A stretch of DNA of 49,767 nt from NCBI RefSeq assembly GCF_009737085.1, contig NZ_WOVL01000035.1, forward strand, positions 1 to 49,767, in the 5' to 3' direction. The number at the start of each line of letters is the position of its first letter. The first letter of the stretch is position 1. Source of the DNA: Paenibacillus sp. NEAU-GSW1. Lineage in GTDB: Bacteria; Bacillota; Bacilli; Paenibacillales; Paenibacillaceae. Positions 42,222-49,767 of this stretch are shown piece by piece. The position numbers and the translations under genes are program-made. Below the pieces are notes generated by a model. That model made no database searches. It was not told the DNA's origin and worked only from the letters and a program-made list of their open reading frames with translations.

Positions 42222-42281
42222 ATTGAAACGCGCCGCGCTGCCAAAGGACTGCGATAGCCGTTTCACCTTGCCCGTTTCAAT
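42222..42281. repeat. Nine-base inverted repeat upstream of yitT-like gene
   Basis: ATTGAAACG (42222-42230) and CGTTTCAAT (42273-42281) are perfect inverse complements, with a third partial copy (CCGTTTCAC) at 42258. It may be a regulatory site or a leader hairpin; TAGAAT about 15 bases later is a possible -10. Confidence 0.4.
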
Positions 42282-42343
42282 ATCGCTCTTCTTAAGGTAG
42301 AATAGAGTAAAAAGGTCGACTCTGAGGAGAGGAGCGGTCTCGT

Positions 42344-43219
42344 ATGGGGGAGCAACATCATCAGCATTTGAAGCTGCCGAAGCTAGAGGTGCTGCGCCGT
42401 ATACTTTTTATTACGATTGGCGCTGTGCTCGTTTCGGTAGGGCTAGAGATTTTCCTCGTGCCGAATCATATTATCGACGGCGGCATCGTAGGTATTTCGA
42501 TTATTGCGTCTCATCTAACCAATTTGCCGCTCGGTATTTTTCTTTTCATGCTCAATTTGCCATTCCTGATACTCGGCTACAAGCAGATCGGGAAGACGTT
42601 TGCAATGTCGACTTTATACGGCGTAAGCGTTATGTCTATCGGCACCTACTTGCTCCATCCGGTCCGTCCGTTGACGGAAGAATATTTTTTGGCCGCCACT
42701 TTTGGCGGGGTTATTCTGGGCGTTGGCGTCGGGATGGTTATCCGTTTCGGCGGATCGCTTGACGGGACGGAAATTATCGCGATTTTATTTAATAAGCGGC
42801 TTCCGTTTTCCGTTGGCGAAATTGTCATGTTCTTCAATCTGTTTATTTTATGCAGCGCAGGCTTCGTATTCGGGTGGGATCGGGCAATGTATTCGCTTGT
42901 CGCCTATTACATTGCTTTTAAGCTGATCGACATTACAATTGAAGGGTTTGAGGAGTCGAAGTCGGTATGGATCATCAGCGAGGAATCGCAGCAGATCGGC
43001 GAAGCGATCATGGATCGATTAGGCCGCGGCGTTACCTATTTGCACGGGGAAGGCGGCTTTTCCGGCGGACAGAAAAAAGTTATTTTCTGCGTCATTACGA
43101 GGCTTGAAGAGGCAAAAATGAAATCGATCGTGCATGAGCTCGATCCGGTTGCATTTCTTGCGGTCGGCAATATTCACGATGTGAAGGGCGGACGCTTTAA
43201 GAAACGGGATATACATTAG
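42344..43219 (+). CDS. YitT family membrane protein (DUF161 plus DUF2179)
   Basis: A 291-residue protein with five or six membrane helices in the first 190 residues. The family hallmarks GLEIFLVPNHIIDGGIVGISII and GGSLDGTEIIA are visible. A C-terminal cytosolic DUF2179 domain follows (VWIISEESQQIGEAIM, GRGVTYLHGEGGFSG). The function is unknown; relatives are common in Bacilli in several copies. GAGGAGAGGAG precedes the ATG. Confidence 0.92.
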   Translation: MGEQHHQHLKLPKLEVLRRILFITIGAVLVSVGLEIFLVPNHIIDGGIVGISIIASHLTNLPLGIFLFMLNLPFLILGYKQIGKTFAMSTLYGVSVMSIGTYLLHPVRPLTEEYFLAATFGGVILGVGVGMVIRFGGSLDGTEIIAILFNKRLPFSVGEIVMFFNLFILCSAGFVFGWDRAMYSLVAYYIAFKLIDITIEGFEESKSVWIISEESQQIGEAIMDRLGRGVTYLHGEGGFSGGQKKVIFCVITRLEEAKMKSIVHELDPVAFLAVGNIHDVKGGRFKKRDIH

Positions 43220-43244
43220 GAGCGGTTTGAAGGAGACAGTAGCA

Positions 43245-44294
43245 TTGGACGAATTCGCAAGCATCCGCCATTGGACGGCGGAGCGGCAAAGCGCGGAATG
43301 GCAGCGAAGCCGCGGCGTGGTGCTCGGCATCGGCGACGATGCGGCGGTTGTCGATACAAGGCGAGCCGTTGCCGGCATCGCGGGACCGTATGAACTGGTT
43401 ATGGCAATGGATACGATGGTAGAGACCGTTCATTTCAACGATGTGACGATGTCGGACGAAGACGTCGGCTATAAAGCATTGGCCGCTAACATTAGCGATA
43501 TCGCCGCGATGGGCGGCATTCCGCTGCACGCGCTGGTGTCAGTCAGTGTGCCGAAGTCGTACGGGCCGGAGCGAATGCGCCGGCTGTACGACGGGCTTTA
43601 CGCCTGTGCGGAACGCTACGGCGTAGCGGTTGTGGGCGGCGATACGACGTCGTCGCCGCTGCATTTGGTTATCGCCGTGACGGTGACGGGAGCCGTCGAG
43701 GCGGGGAAGGCGCTGCGGCGCTCCGGGGCGAAGCCCGGCGACGCCGTTGTGTTGACCGGCCCGCCTGTCGGCATGTCGGCGGCCGGCTTGCACTGGCTGC
43801 TCGCGCAGCGGGCAGTCGGCGCGAGCGCTGTTGAGGAGCGCGCGGTTGCCGCGCTCTTGAAGGCGCATCGCCGCCCGGAGCCCGGCGTGCGGGCGGGACG
43901 GCTGCTGCTGGCGCGCGGAAGCTGCACGTCGCTCAACGACGTGAGCGACGGACTCGCCAGCGAAGCGTGGGAAATTGCTGAAGCGTCGGATTGCTCGCTC
44001 GTGCTGGAGGAGCGATTGCTGCCTCGCAGCGGAAGCATGGCAAGCTATGCAGGCAGCGTTGGCATCAACCCGCTGGATTGGATGCTGTACGGCGGCGAAG
44101 ATTACGCCCTGCTTGGCACGATGGAGACGGAGGATGCCGAGGCGATGCAATCGGCCTTCCGCGAAGAAGGATTGCCGTTCTACATAATCGGCAATGTGGA
44201 GGAAAAGGCTGGGGAACCGGCTGTTTATCTTGTCCGACAGGATGATGAGCGGGCGGTTAGGGTGGAGAAGCGAGGCTATAATCATTTTAGCTAG
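43245..44294 (+). CDS. thiL: Thiamine-monophosphate kinase
   Basis: A 349-residue enzyme that phosphorylates thiamine monophosphate to the active diphosphate with ATP. Motifs: an opening DEF..I, GIGDDAAV for Mg2+/substrate, MAMDTMVETVHF, ALAANISDIAAMGG and VGGDTTSS, then SDGLASE and GGEDYALLG. The start is TTG at 43245, nine bases after AAGGAGA, because the family begins with DEF; a TTG at 43227 is also in frame. The stretch 43680-43960 is notably GC-rich compared with its neighbours. It heads the t6A gene cluster. Confidence 0.95.
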   Translation: MDEFASIRHWTAERQSAEWQRSRGVVLGIGDDAAVVDTRRAVAGIAGPYELVMAMDTMVETVHFNDVTMSDEDVGYKALAANISDIAAMGGIPLHALVSVSVPKSYGPERMRRLYDGLYACAERYGVAVVGGDTTSSPLHLVIAVTVTGAVEAGKALRRSGAKPGDAVVLTGPPVGMSAAGLHWLLAQRAVGASAVEERAVAALLKAHRRPEPGVRAGRLLLARGSCTSLNDVSDGLASEAWEIAEASDCSLVLEERLLPRSGSMASYAGSVGINPLDWMLYGGEDYALLGTMETEDAEAMQSAFREEGLPFYIIGNVEEKAGEPAVYLVRQDDERAVRVEKRGYNHFS

Positions 44295-44312
44295 TAAGCG
44301 GGTGAACGTTTG

Positions 44313-44816
44313 ATGAGCAAGTCTGGAGAAGCATTATTTATAGTGCGCGACGAGCGGGAGACGGCTGCTTTGGCGCAAAAGATCGCAGCTAAAGCGCATG
44401 CAGGCGCATTGCTTGCGTTGGACGGCGACCTTGGCGCGGGCAAAACGACGTTTTCGCAATATTTCGCCAAAGCGATTGGCGTCAAAGAAATCGTCAACAG
44501 TCCGACCTTTACGATCATTAAAGAATATGACGGGGCAGACATGCCTTTTTACCATATGGATGTGTACCGGCTGTCGATGGATGAAGCGGACGAGCTCGGC
44601 TTGGACGAATATTTTTTCGGCAATGGCGTGACGATTGTGGAATGGGCAAGTTTAATTGAGGAACTGCTGCCAGAAAATCGGCTTAATATTTATATCGAGC
44701 ATGGCGGTGACGGTGAACGGCGTTTCCGTCTAACGGGCATCGGCGAGCCGTATGCCTTATGGTGTGCGGAGTGGAACGGGATAGGAGCAGGAAACGATGA
44801 TAGCGGAAAAAAATGA
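44313..44816 (+). CDS. tsaE: tRNA t6A biosynthesis ATPase TsaE
   Basis: A 167-residue P-loop ATPase with Walker A GDLGAGKTT at about 38-46, the NSPTF strand and the HMDVYRL Walker B region. It drives the TsaB-TsaD complex that places threonylcarbamoyl on A37 of ANN-decoding tRNAs. The ATG at 44313 follows GCGGGTGA; a TTG lies three bases upstream. It ends 20 bases inside tsaB. Confidence 0.96.
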   Translation: MSKSGEALFIVRDERETAALAQKIAAKAHAGALLALDGDLGAGKTTFSQYFAKAIGVKEIVNSPTFTIIKEYDGADMPFYHMDVYRLSMDEADELGLDEYFFGNGVTIVEWASLIEELLPENRLNIYIEHGGDGERRFRLTGIGEPYALWCAEWNGIGAGNDDSGKK

Positions 44817-45627
44817 TCGGCCTGTATTGGCTTTCGATACATCTACGGCAGCGATGGCTGCCGCAATTCGAAAAGGATCGGTGACGTTAGGCGAGATACA
44901 GTCGCTTGCCGAGCGCAATCACTCGGTCCATATTATTGTCCATTTAAAACAGTTGATGGAGCAATGCGGCGTAAGCAGCGAAGCGCTTGGCGCGATTGCT
45001 GTCGGCAGCGGGCCGGGCTCATATACAGGCATGAGAATTGCCGTGGCGGCTGCGAAGACGTTGGCATGGGCGTGGAAAAAGCCGCTCGTAGGCGTGTCCA
45101 GTCTTGAAGCGATCGCTTATGGAGCTTTGAAAAGCTCGGTTGAGAACAATTTTGTCACCTCATCCTCTCAATCGCTAATTACGGAATGGGTGCTGCCTAT
45201 TATGGACGCGCGGCGAGGTCAAGTATATACAGCTGGATTTGCGATGTCGCCGAAAGGCGAATGGAGCCGATTTGCCGACGATGGCGTGCGCTTAATGCAT
45301 GAATGGGTCGACCGTATTGCCGAGCGAATTGCCGGAGAAGCGTCGCAACGAGCGATCCGCATTTGGCTCGCTGGCGATTTGTCGCTGCATGAAGCGGAGG
45401 CTTTGCGTCTGCAGAAGCTTTGCGGCGAAGCGGGCGTTGAGGTGCGGCTTCAGCCGTATGAACTGGAAGGACGCTATGTAGCTGAGCTTGGACAATTAAG
45501 GCTCGATGCGGGCGAAATCGATAATGCTCACACCTTTACGCCGAACTACACGCAGCTGACGGAAGCGGAAGTGAAGCTGAAGGCGAAACAGGCGGAGCAA
45601 GCGCAAGCGGAGGAAACGAAGCGATGA
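44797..45627 (+). CDS. tsaB: tRNA t6A biosynthesis protein TsaB
   Basis: A 276-residue ASKHA-fold protein, the scaffold partner of TsaD. Signatures are AFDTSTAAM near residue 12, SLAERNHSVHI and VGSGPGSYTGMRI. The C-terminus is extended by a Lys/Gln/Glu-rich helix (about 255-276) not needed for the fold. It overlaps tsaE by 20 bases and rimI by four (ATGA), indicating translational coupling. Confidence 0.96.
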   Translation: MIAEKNDRPVLAFDTSTAAMAAAIRKGSVTLGEIQSLAERNHSVHIIVHLKQLMEQCGVSSEALGAIAVGSGPGSYTGMRIAVAAAKTLAWAWKKPLVGVSSLEAIAYGALKSSVENNFVTSSSQSLITEWVLPIMDARRGQVYTAGFAMSPKGEWSRFADDGVRLMHEWVDRIAERIAGEASQRAIRIWLAGDLSLHEAEALRLQKLCGEAGVEVRLQPYELEGRYVAELGQLRLDAGEIDNAHTFTPNYTQLTEAEVKLKAKQAEQAQAEETKR

Positions 45628-46160
45628 CAGCAGCGATGTCGAAAGAGCAAGTGCGTTTTCGGGCGATGACGCTGGAGGATATTGCAAGGATCGTCGAAAT
45701 TGAGCAAGAGGCTTTTACTACGCCATGGACATCTGAAGCGTTCCGCAACGAGCTGTTTAACAATATGTTCGCGCGTTATTATGTAATGGTGCACGAGGGC
45801 AGAATTATCGGCTATGGCGGCATGTGGATTATTATAGATGAAGCCCATGTGACGAATATAGCCGTAAGCGCGGAATGGCGAGGCAATGGGCTGGGCGAAC
45901 GGCTGCTCGTTGAGTTGCAGCGGAGGGCAGTCGGCTTTGGCGCGAACAAAATGACGCTGGAAGTGCGTGTATCCAATGAAGTCGCCCAGCGGCTATATCG
46001 AAAAATGGGATTTGAGCCGTCCGGTATCAGGCCGGGCTATTACTCGGACAATCAGGAGGACGCTCTCATTATGTGGGCAGAGCTTTCCGAGGAGCGGTCG
46101 AATGACCCGAGGGGACATTTCGGAGAAGATGACGGCGATACGGAGGAGCAACAATCGTGA
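45624..46160 (+). CDS. rimI: Ribosomal protein S18 alanine N-acetyltransferase RimI
   Basis: A 178-residue GNAT acetyltransferase. It shows the acetyl-CoA loop SAEWRGNGLGERLL (about 90-103), VRVSNEVAQRLYRKMGFEPSG and a C-terminal acidic tail. RimI acetylates the N-terminus of S18 and, in many Firmicutes, sits within the t6A cluster as here. It overlaps tsaB and tsaD by four bases each. Confidence 0.94.
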   Translation: MTAAMSKEQVRFRAMTLEDIARIVEIEQEAFTTPWTSEAFRNELFNNMFARYYVMVHEGRIIGYGGMWIIIDEAHVTNIAVSAEWRGNGLGERLLVELQRRAVGFGANKMTLEVRVSNEVAQRLYRKMGFEPSGIRPGYYSDNQEDALIMWAELSEERSNDPRGHFGEDDGDTEEQQS

Positions 46161-47221
46161 TCGAAAATGGGAATGAACAATTAGATAACCAAAGCAAAGG
46201 CGTATTGTTAGCGATCGAGACGAGCTGCGATGAGACGTCGGTAGCGGTCGTCATTGGCGGCAAACAGATCGCGTCGAATGTGATTTCAAGTCAAATCGAA
46301 GTGCATGAGCGGTTTGGCGGCGTTGTGCCGGAAATTGCTTCGCGCAAGCATGTAGAAGTAATCACGCTTATGATCGAGCAAGCCTTTGAAGAATCCGGCT
46401 ATAAGCTCGAGGATATTTCGGCAGTAGCTGTCACTCAAGGCCCCGGTCTTGTCGGCGCGCTGCTTGTCGGCATTGTAGCGGCAAAAAGTTTGGCGCTGGC
46501 TCTCGATGTACCGCTTATCGGCACGCATCATATCGCGGGTCACATTTACGCGAATCAGCTTGTGCATGAGCTCGAATATCCATGCATGGCGCTAGTCGTA
46601 TCCGGCGGTCATACGGAGCTGGTACTGCTTGAGGATGAAGGCAGCTTCCGCATGATCGGCAGAACTCGCGATGACGCAGTCGGTGAAGCTTACGATAAAG
46701 TGGCGCGCGCGCTGAAGTTTCCTTATCCGGGCGGGCCTCATATCGACCGGCTGGCAGGGGAGTCCGAACGGGCGATCGAGCTGCCTCGCGCGTGGCTTGA
46801 TGCTGATTCCTATGATTTCAGCTTTAGCGGATTGAAATCGGCGGTGCTTGCGGTCATTAACCAGACAGGCATGAAGGGCGAAGAGCTGGATAAAGCGGCG
46901 TTGGCGCGAGGATTCCAGGAATCCGTTATTGAAGTGCTTGTCGAAAAATCGCTTCGCGCCGTTAAACAATACGGTGCGAAGCAGCTGCTGCTTTGCGGCG
47001 GCGTGGCAGCTAACCGCGGTTTGCGGGAGGCGCTCGCAGCTCGCTGCGAGGCTGAATCGACCCCTTTGCTCGTTCCGCCTCATCGCCTTTGCACGGACAA
47101 TGCGGCGATGATTGGAGCTGCGGCCTATTTGAAATGGCAGCGCGGCGAGTTTACGCCGCTTGATATGAAGGCGGAGCCTAACTTTTCGCTGGAAGGCTGG
47201 GCCGGCAATAAAAATAATTAA
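46157..47221 (+). CDS. tsaD: tRNA N6-adenosine threonylcarbamoyltransferase TsaD
   Basis: A 354-residue ASKHA-fold catalytic subunit that transfers the threonylcarbamoyl group to A37 of tRNA. ETSCDETSVAVV (21-32) is the nucleotide motif, and THHIAGH carries the metal-binding His125-x3-His129. TQGPGLVGAL and FPYPGGPHIDRLA are further family blocks. The start is GTG at 46157, overlapping rimI by four bases. Last gene of the cluster. Confidence 0.97.
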   Translation: MIENGNEQLDNQSKGVLLAIETSCDETSVAVVIGGKQIASNVISSQIEVHERFGGVVPEIASRKHVEVITLMIEQAFEESGYKLEDISAVAVTQGPGLVGALLVGIVAAKSLALALDVPLIGTHHIAGHIYANQLVHELEYPCMALVVSGGHTELVLLEDEGSFRMIGRTRDDAVGEAYDKVARALKFPYPGGPHIDRLAGESERAIELPRAWLDADSYDFSFSGLKSAVLAVINQTGMKGEELDKAALARGFQESVIEVLVEKSLRAVKQYGAKQLLLCGGVAANRGLREALAARCEAESTPLLVPPHRLCTDNAAMIGAAAYLKWQRGEFTPLDMKAEPNFSLEGWAGNKNN

Positions 47222-47231
47222 ATAAATTGAA

Positions 47232-47260
47232 TTGACAGAATATTATTTGGGGAATATAAT
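47232..47260 (+). promoter_or_regulatory. Consensus sigma-A promoter of the leuA leader
   Basis: TTGACA (47232-47237), a 17-base spacer and TATAAT (47255-47260): a perfect match to both hexamers. Transcription would begin around 47267 and run into the first T-box. Confidence 0.92.
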
Positions 47261-47274
47261 AAGCAACATCACTT

Positions 47275-47617
47275 AATTCCATACTTTGCAAACGCAAGGA
47301 ACAGGAATAGTAAGGCCAATCCGGGATTTAGAGAGCTGCGGGACGGTGCAACGCAGTCGAAGGAAGCCTGAAACTCGCCTGGGAGCGGATCAACGGAGGC
47401 AGCAGCTGGCCATGGCAGCTAAAGCGAGTACGTTGTTACGGTTAACCTCCGTAATCGGGTGCGCATCGACTAACATCCGGAGTTGGCGATGTGCCTAAGG
47501 TGGACTAACGAATGCTGCTCGTAACTGAGCAAGCGAACGATAGTCAACAAGGGTGGTACCGCGCAGGACATAACAGCCTGTCGTCTCTTGAATCATAGAG
47601 ACGACGGGCTTTTCTTA
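47275..47617 (+). promoter_or_regulatory. T-box riboswitch 1 (leucine-type specifier)
   Basis: Conserved T-box elements in order: AACAGGAATAGTA at 47300, GAGAGCTGCGGGACGGTGCAAC (stem I distal part), and the specifier region GAAACTCGCCTGGGAG with CTC, a leucine codon. The T-box core AAGGGTGGTACCGCG is at 47549-47563, and its TGGT pairs with an ACCA tRNA end. The terminator stem CCTGTCGTCTCT / AGAGACGACGGG with a T-rich tail is at 47577-47616. Uncharged tRNA-Leu would favour the antiterminator. Confidence 0.93.
47577..47616 (+). terminator. T-box 1 terminator
   Basis: Stem CCTGTCGTCTCT / AGAGACGACGGG with loop TGAATCAT, followed by CTTTTCTT. The 5' arm region competes with the T-box antiterminator. 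Confidence 0.88.
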
Positions 47618-47674
47618 TTGTCTGACCGCGTATTAAGGAAAAACAATTACGTAACGAACACAATCACATAGACA

Positions 47675-47970
47675 TTAACGCTGTGAACAGGAATAGTAGA
47701 TAGTGAAGCCGGGAAAATGACAGCAAGCAAGTTGCTTGCTTCACCAGAGAGCTGCGGGTCGGTGCGACGCAGTCAAAGCTTCCTTTCGAACTCGCCTGGG
47801 AGCGGAATGATGGAAAGCTGCCATTAAAGCGGTTGCGTACATCATTACGGCCGGCCACCGTAATCGGGCGTCAAGCGGGTTTGAATCTAACGGTTCAGCC
47901 AATGAGAGTGGTACCACGGTCGGCCAAAAGCCTGTCGTCTCTTCCTAGAAGAGGCGGCAGGTTTTTTTTG
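47675..47970 (+). promoter_or_regulatory. T-box riboswitch 2 (leucine-type specifier)
   Basis: A second complete leader: GAACAGGAATAGTAGA at 47685, GAGAGCTGCGGGTCGGTGCGAC, and specifier region CGAACTCGCCTGGGAG, again with CTC (Leu). The T-box core GAGAGTGGTACCACGG is at 47904-47919 and the terminator at 47931-47969. No strong promoter is seen between the two leaders, so they act in series on the same transcript. Confidence 0.92.
47931..47969 (+). terminator. T-box 2 terminator
   Basis: Stem CCTGTCGTCTCTTC / GAAGAGGCGGCAGG with a short loop (CTA), followed by eight T residues. Confidence 0.92.
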
Positions 47971-48003
47971 TTCCAAAATAAGCATCTAACGGAGGGTATA
48001 ACG

Positions 48004-49587
48004 ATGAGCCAACAACAAACGAACAATCAAGTGACGAAACAAATTCAAATTTTCGATACGACACTGCGTGACGGCGAGCAGTCGCCGGGAGCTTCAATTG
48101 ATCCTGAACGTAAAATCGTAATTGCCCGTCAGCTGGCTAAGCTGGGCATTGACGTTATTGAGCCGGGCTTTGCGCTTTCGAGTCCTGGCGAATTCGCTGC
48201 CGTGCAGCAAATTTCCCGCGAGCTGCAAAACGTCGAGATCGCAGGCTTCGCCCGAATGATGAAAGTGGATATTGATGCCGCGATTAAAGCGACTCGGGAT
48301 GCGGCAAGACGGCGTCTGCACGTCTTTATCTCATCATCCGATATCCATCTGCAGCATCAGCTGCGGAAAACGCGTGCCGAAGTGCTGAAGCAAACGAAAG
48401 AAATGATCGCGTACGGCAAACAATTTGTGAATGAAATTGAGTTTTCAGCAATGGATTCGACCCGTTCGGACCGCGATTTTGTGATCGAGCTGGTGGAGAC
48501 GGCAATCGCAGAAGGCGCAACGATTATCAATCTGCCGGATACGCTCGGCTATGCGCTGCCGGATGAGATTGAGGAGCTGTTCCGTACCGTCCGCACACAG
48601 GCTCGCGGCGGCCAATCGGTCCGTTACAGCGCACATAACCATAACGATCTCGGTCTGGCTGCGGCGAACAGCCTGGCAGCTATTCGCGGGGGAGCAACAC
48701 AAATCGAAGTAACGGTTAACGGCGTCGGCGAACGGGCAGGCAACTGCTCGCTGGAGGAGCTGGCGATGATTATCGAGACGCGAAAATCGGCGCTGAATCT
48801 GGAGACGAACATCAATCAGCGAGAAATTTATGAAACGTCGCGAATGGTAAGCCGCGCTATGCACTATCCGATCGCTTTCAACAAGCCGATTGTCGGACGC
48901 AACGCGTTCCAGCATGAGTCCGGCATTCATCAGGACGGACTGCTCAAAAACCGCAATACGTATGAGATAATGGATCCGGAAGCGATGGGCATTTCACGCA
49001 GCATGATCATTCTGGGCCGCCATTCCGGCCGCCATGCGATCAAACATCGGCTTTCCGAATACGGCATTGAAGTTGCAGATGCTGAGCTGACTGAAGTATA
49101 TGACCGTTTTAAAGCGCTGTGCGACGTGAAAAAAATTGTAACCGACGACGAGCTGATCCGCATCGCAGGCGAGACGACAGCTACGCAGCCGGATCCTTAC
49201 ATGCTGGTCGATCTGCAAGTGCTGGCCGGCAGCCATAAATCCCGAATTGCCACCGTTACGGTAAAGGACAGCGCGGCGGGCGAGGAATGCTCTTACTCCG
49301 GCATGGGAGAAGGCCCGCTGGAAGCGGTCATCCATTGTATTCAACAGGCGATTCCGGTTGCCGCTGAATTCGAGGATCTGGAGCTGCATTCCGTATCGAC
49401 AGGCGAGGATGCGCATGGCGAGGCGGTCGTAACGATTATTAACAAAGGAGAGCGATTCCGCGGCACATCGATTCATAAGGATATCATTTTTGCCGCAGCT
49501 CAAGCTTATGTCGCTGCCTGCAACCAAGCGATTATGACGGGCAAGAAGCAGGATGATGGCGCAGAGGAAGAGGCGGAAGTCGTTTAA
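48004..49587 (+). CDS. leuA: 2-isopropylmalate synthase
   Basis: A 527-residue enzyme that condenses acetyl-CoA with 2-oxoisovalerate, the first committed step of leucine synthesis. The HMGL-like barrel begins with FDTTLRDGEQSPGAS (17-31), with the metal-binding HNHND block (YSAHNHNDLGLA) and the GERAGNCSLEE segment. The C-terminal LeuA allosteric domain (about 395-510) gives leucine feedback control. The length matches the long Bacillus-type LeuA. GGAGGG precedes the ATG. The open frame extends 171 bases further upstream through the T-box, but this is not coding. Confidence 0.97.
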   Translation: MSQQQTNNQVTKQIQIFDTTLRDGEQSPGASIDPERKIVIARQLAKLGIDVIEPGFALSSPGEFAAVQQISRELQNVEIAGFARMMKVDIDAAIKATRDAARRRLHVFISSSDIHLQHQLRKTRAEVLKQTKEMIAYGKQFVNEIEFSAMDSTRSDRDFVIELVETAIAEGATIINLPDTLGYALPDEIEELFRTVRTQARGGQSVRYSAHNHNDLGLAAANSLAAIRGGATQIEVTVNGVGERAGNCSLEELAMIIETRKSALNLETNINQREIYETSRMVSRAMHYPIAFNKPIVGRNAFQHESGIHQDGLLKNRNTYEIMDPEAMGISRSMIILGRHSGRHAIKHRLSEYGIEVADAELTEVYDRFKALCDVKKIVTDDELIRIAGETTATQPDPYMLVDLQVLAGSHKSRIATVTVKDSAAGEECSYSGMGEGPLEAVIHCIQQAIPVAAEFEDLELHSVSTGEDAHGEAVVTIINKGERFRGTSIHKDIIFAAAQAYVAACNQAIMTGKKQDDGAEEEAEVV

Positions 49588-49620
49588 TCGCAAGCAACTG
49601 AATCGTAAATTTCACCAGGA

Positions 49621-49647
49621 GACTGTGGTTACCCACAGTCTTTTTTC
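49621..49647 (+). terminator. Terminator of leuA
   Basis: Stem GACTGTGG / CCACAGTC with loop TTAC, followed by TTTTTT. Because it ends transcription here, leuB, leuC and leuD are not co-transcribed immediately after leuA. Confidence 0.92.
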
Positions 49648-49709
49648 TGTGAAAAGAATAACGCACGTATGAAGGATCTCGTCTTTCTAAAGGGAGGGGA
49701 TTCAGAAAA

Positions 49710-49767
49710 ATGGCAATAGGATACCCGGGAAACGAATTTATCGATTCCATGTTTAGCTTACACTATT
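49710..49767 (+). CDS. Start of an unidentified gene, cut by the window end
   Basis: AAGGGAGGGG is followed ten bases later by an ATG opening MAIGYPGNEFIDSMFSLHY. Only 19 residues lie in the window, too few for assignment. The strong ribosome binding site after the leuA terminator supports a real start. Confidence 0.5.
   Translation, partial: MAIGYPGNEFIDSMFSLHY

Noticed and set aside
43680..43960. GC-rich stretch in thiL as a sign of transfer
   Set aside because: It lies inside an intact, normally placed thiL with all motifs; the local GC rise fits an Ala/Arg/Gly-rich region of the protein.
47833..48003. N-terminal extension of LeuA through the second T-box
   Set aside because: The frame is open by chance over the T-box core and terminator. 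The family starts near MSQQQ, and GGAGGG precedes the ATG at 48004.

Overview
The window is a roughly 50 kb chromosomal segment of a low-to-mid-GC, endospore-forming Firmicute that looks like Paenibacillus or a close relative. The evidence is AGGAGG-type ribosome binding sites, frequent TTG/GTG starts, T-box leaders, a sporulation YyaC protein, DUF1128, YqkE, class II GalT and DUF6483-type proteins. It is mostly vertical core and lifestyle DNA: no insertion sequence, prophage, integrase or CRISPR array was seen.

Layout. 1-1000: the 3' end of a 23S rRNA followed directly by eight tRNA genes (Glu, Val, Asp, Thr, Leu, Gly, Arg, Pro) and a terminator. 1-10 kb: scattered housekeeping and accessory genes (Gfo/Idh/MocA oxidoreductase, SEC-C protein, M29 aminopeptidase, secreted GH26-like protein, small coiled-coil and membrane proteins, a LuxR/MalT-like remnant, YqkE, a sugar isomerase-like TIM barrel, a PPP phosphatase). 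10-14.2 kb: the most unusual part. A 7TM sensor histidine kinase converges on a minus-strand set made of a SAM methyltransferase, a ComQ-like class I isoprenoid enzyme and an NHLP-type peptide precursor whose last residue is tryptophan. 14.5-16 kb: papain-like enzyme and a GSP39-type dehydrogenase. 16.1-20.3 kb: a Fur-controlled EfeO-EfeB-EfeU iron uptake operon. 20.4-30.4 kb: LapA-like protein, second GH26-like protein, two lipase-like proteins, hemolysin III, oxidoreductase, divergent CorA, stress protein, FAD oxidase and an AraC regulator. 30.6-34.5 kb: the Leloir operon galK-galE-galT. 34.7-39 kb: small conserved genes, YyaC, alpha/beta hydrolase, DUF6483 and a methyltransferase. 39.1-42.1 kb: a GGDEF cyclase and a degenerate HD-GYP protein. 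42.3-47.2 kb: YitT, then thiL-tsaE-tsaB-rimI-tsaD (thiamine diphosphate and t6A synthesis). 47.2-49.6 kb: two T-box leaders in series in front of leuA. The window ends inside a short new reading frame.

The best candidate for an undescribed system is 10.2-14.2 kb. The ComQ-like prenyltransferase candidate, the peptide ending in Trp, the methyltransferase and the neighbouring orphan kinase together resemble a ComQXP pheromone circuit. However, the precursor leader is of the NHLP RiPP type and the kinase is of the sporulation (HisKA) type. Sequences matching the Spo0A box lie between the enzyme and peptide genes and upstream of the kinase. The gene content is read directly from the sequence; the pheromone role is inference.
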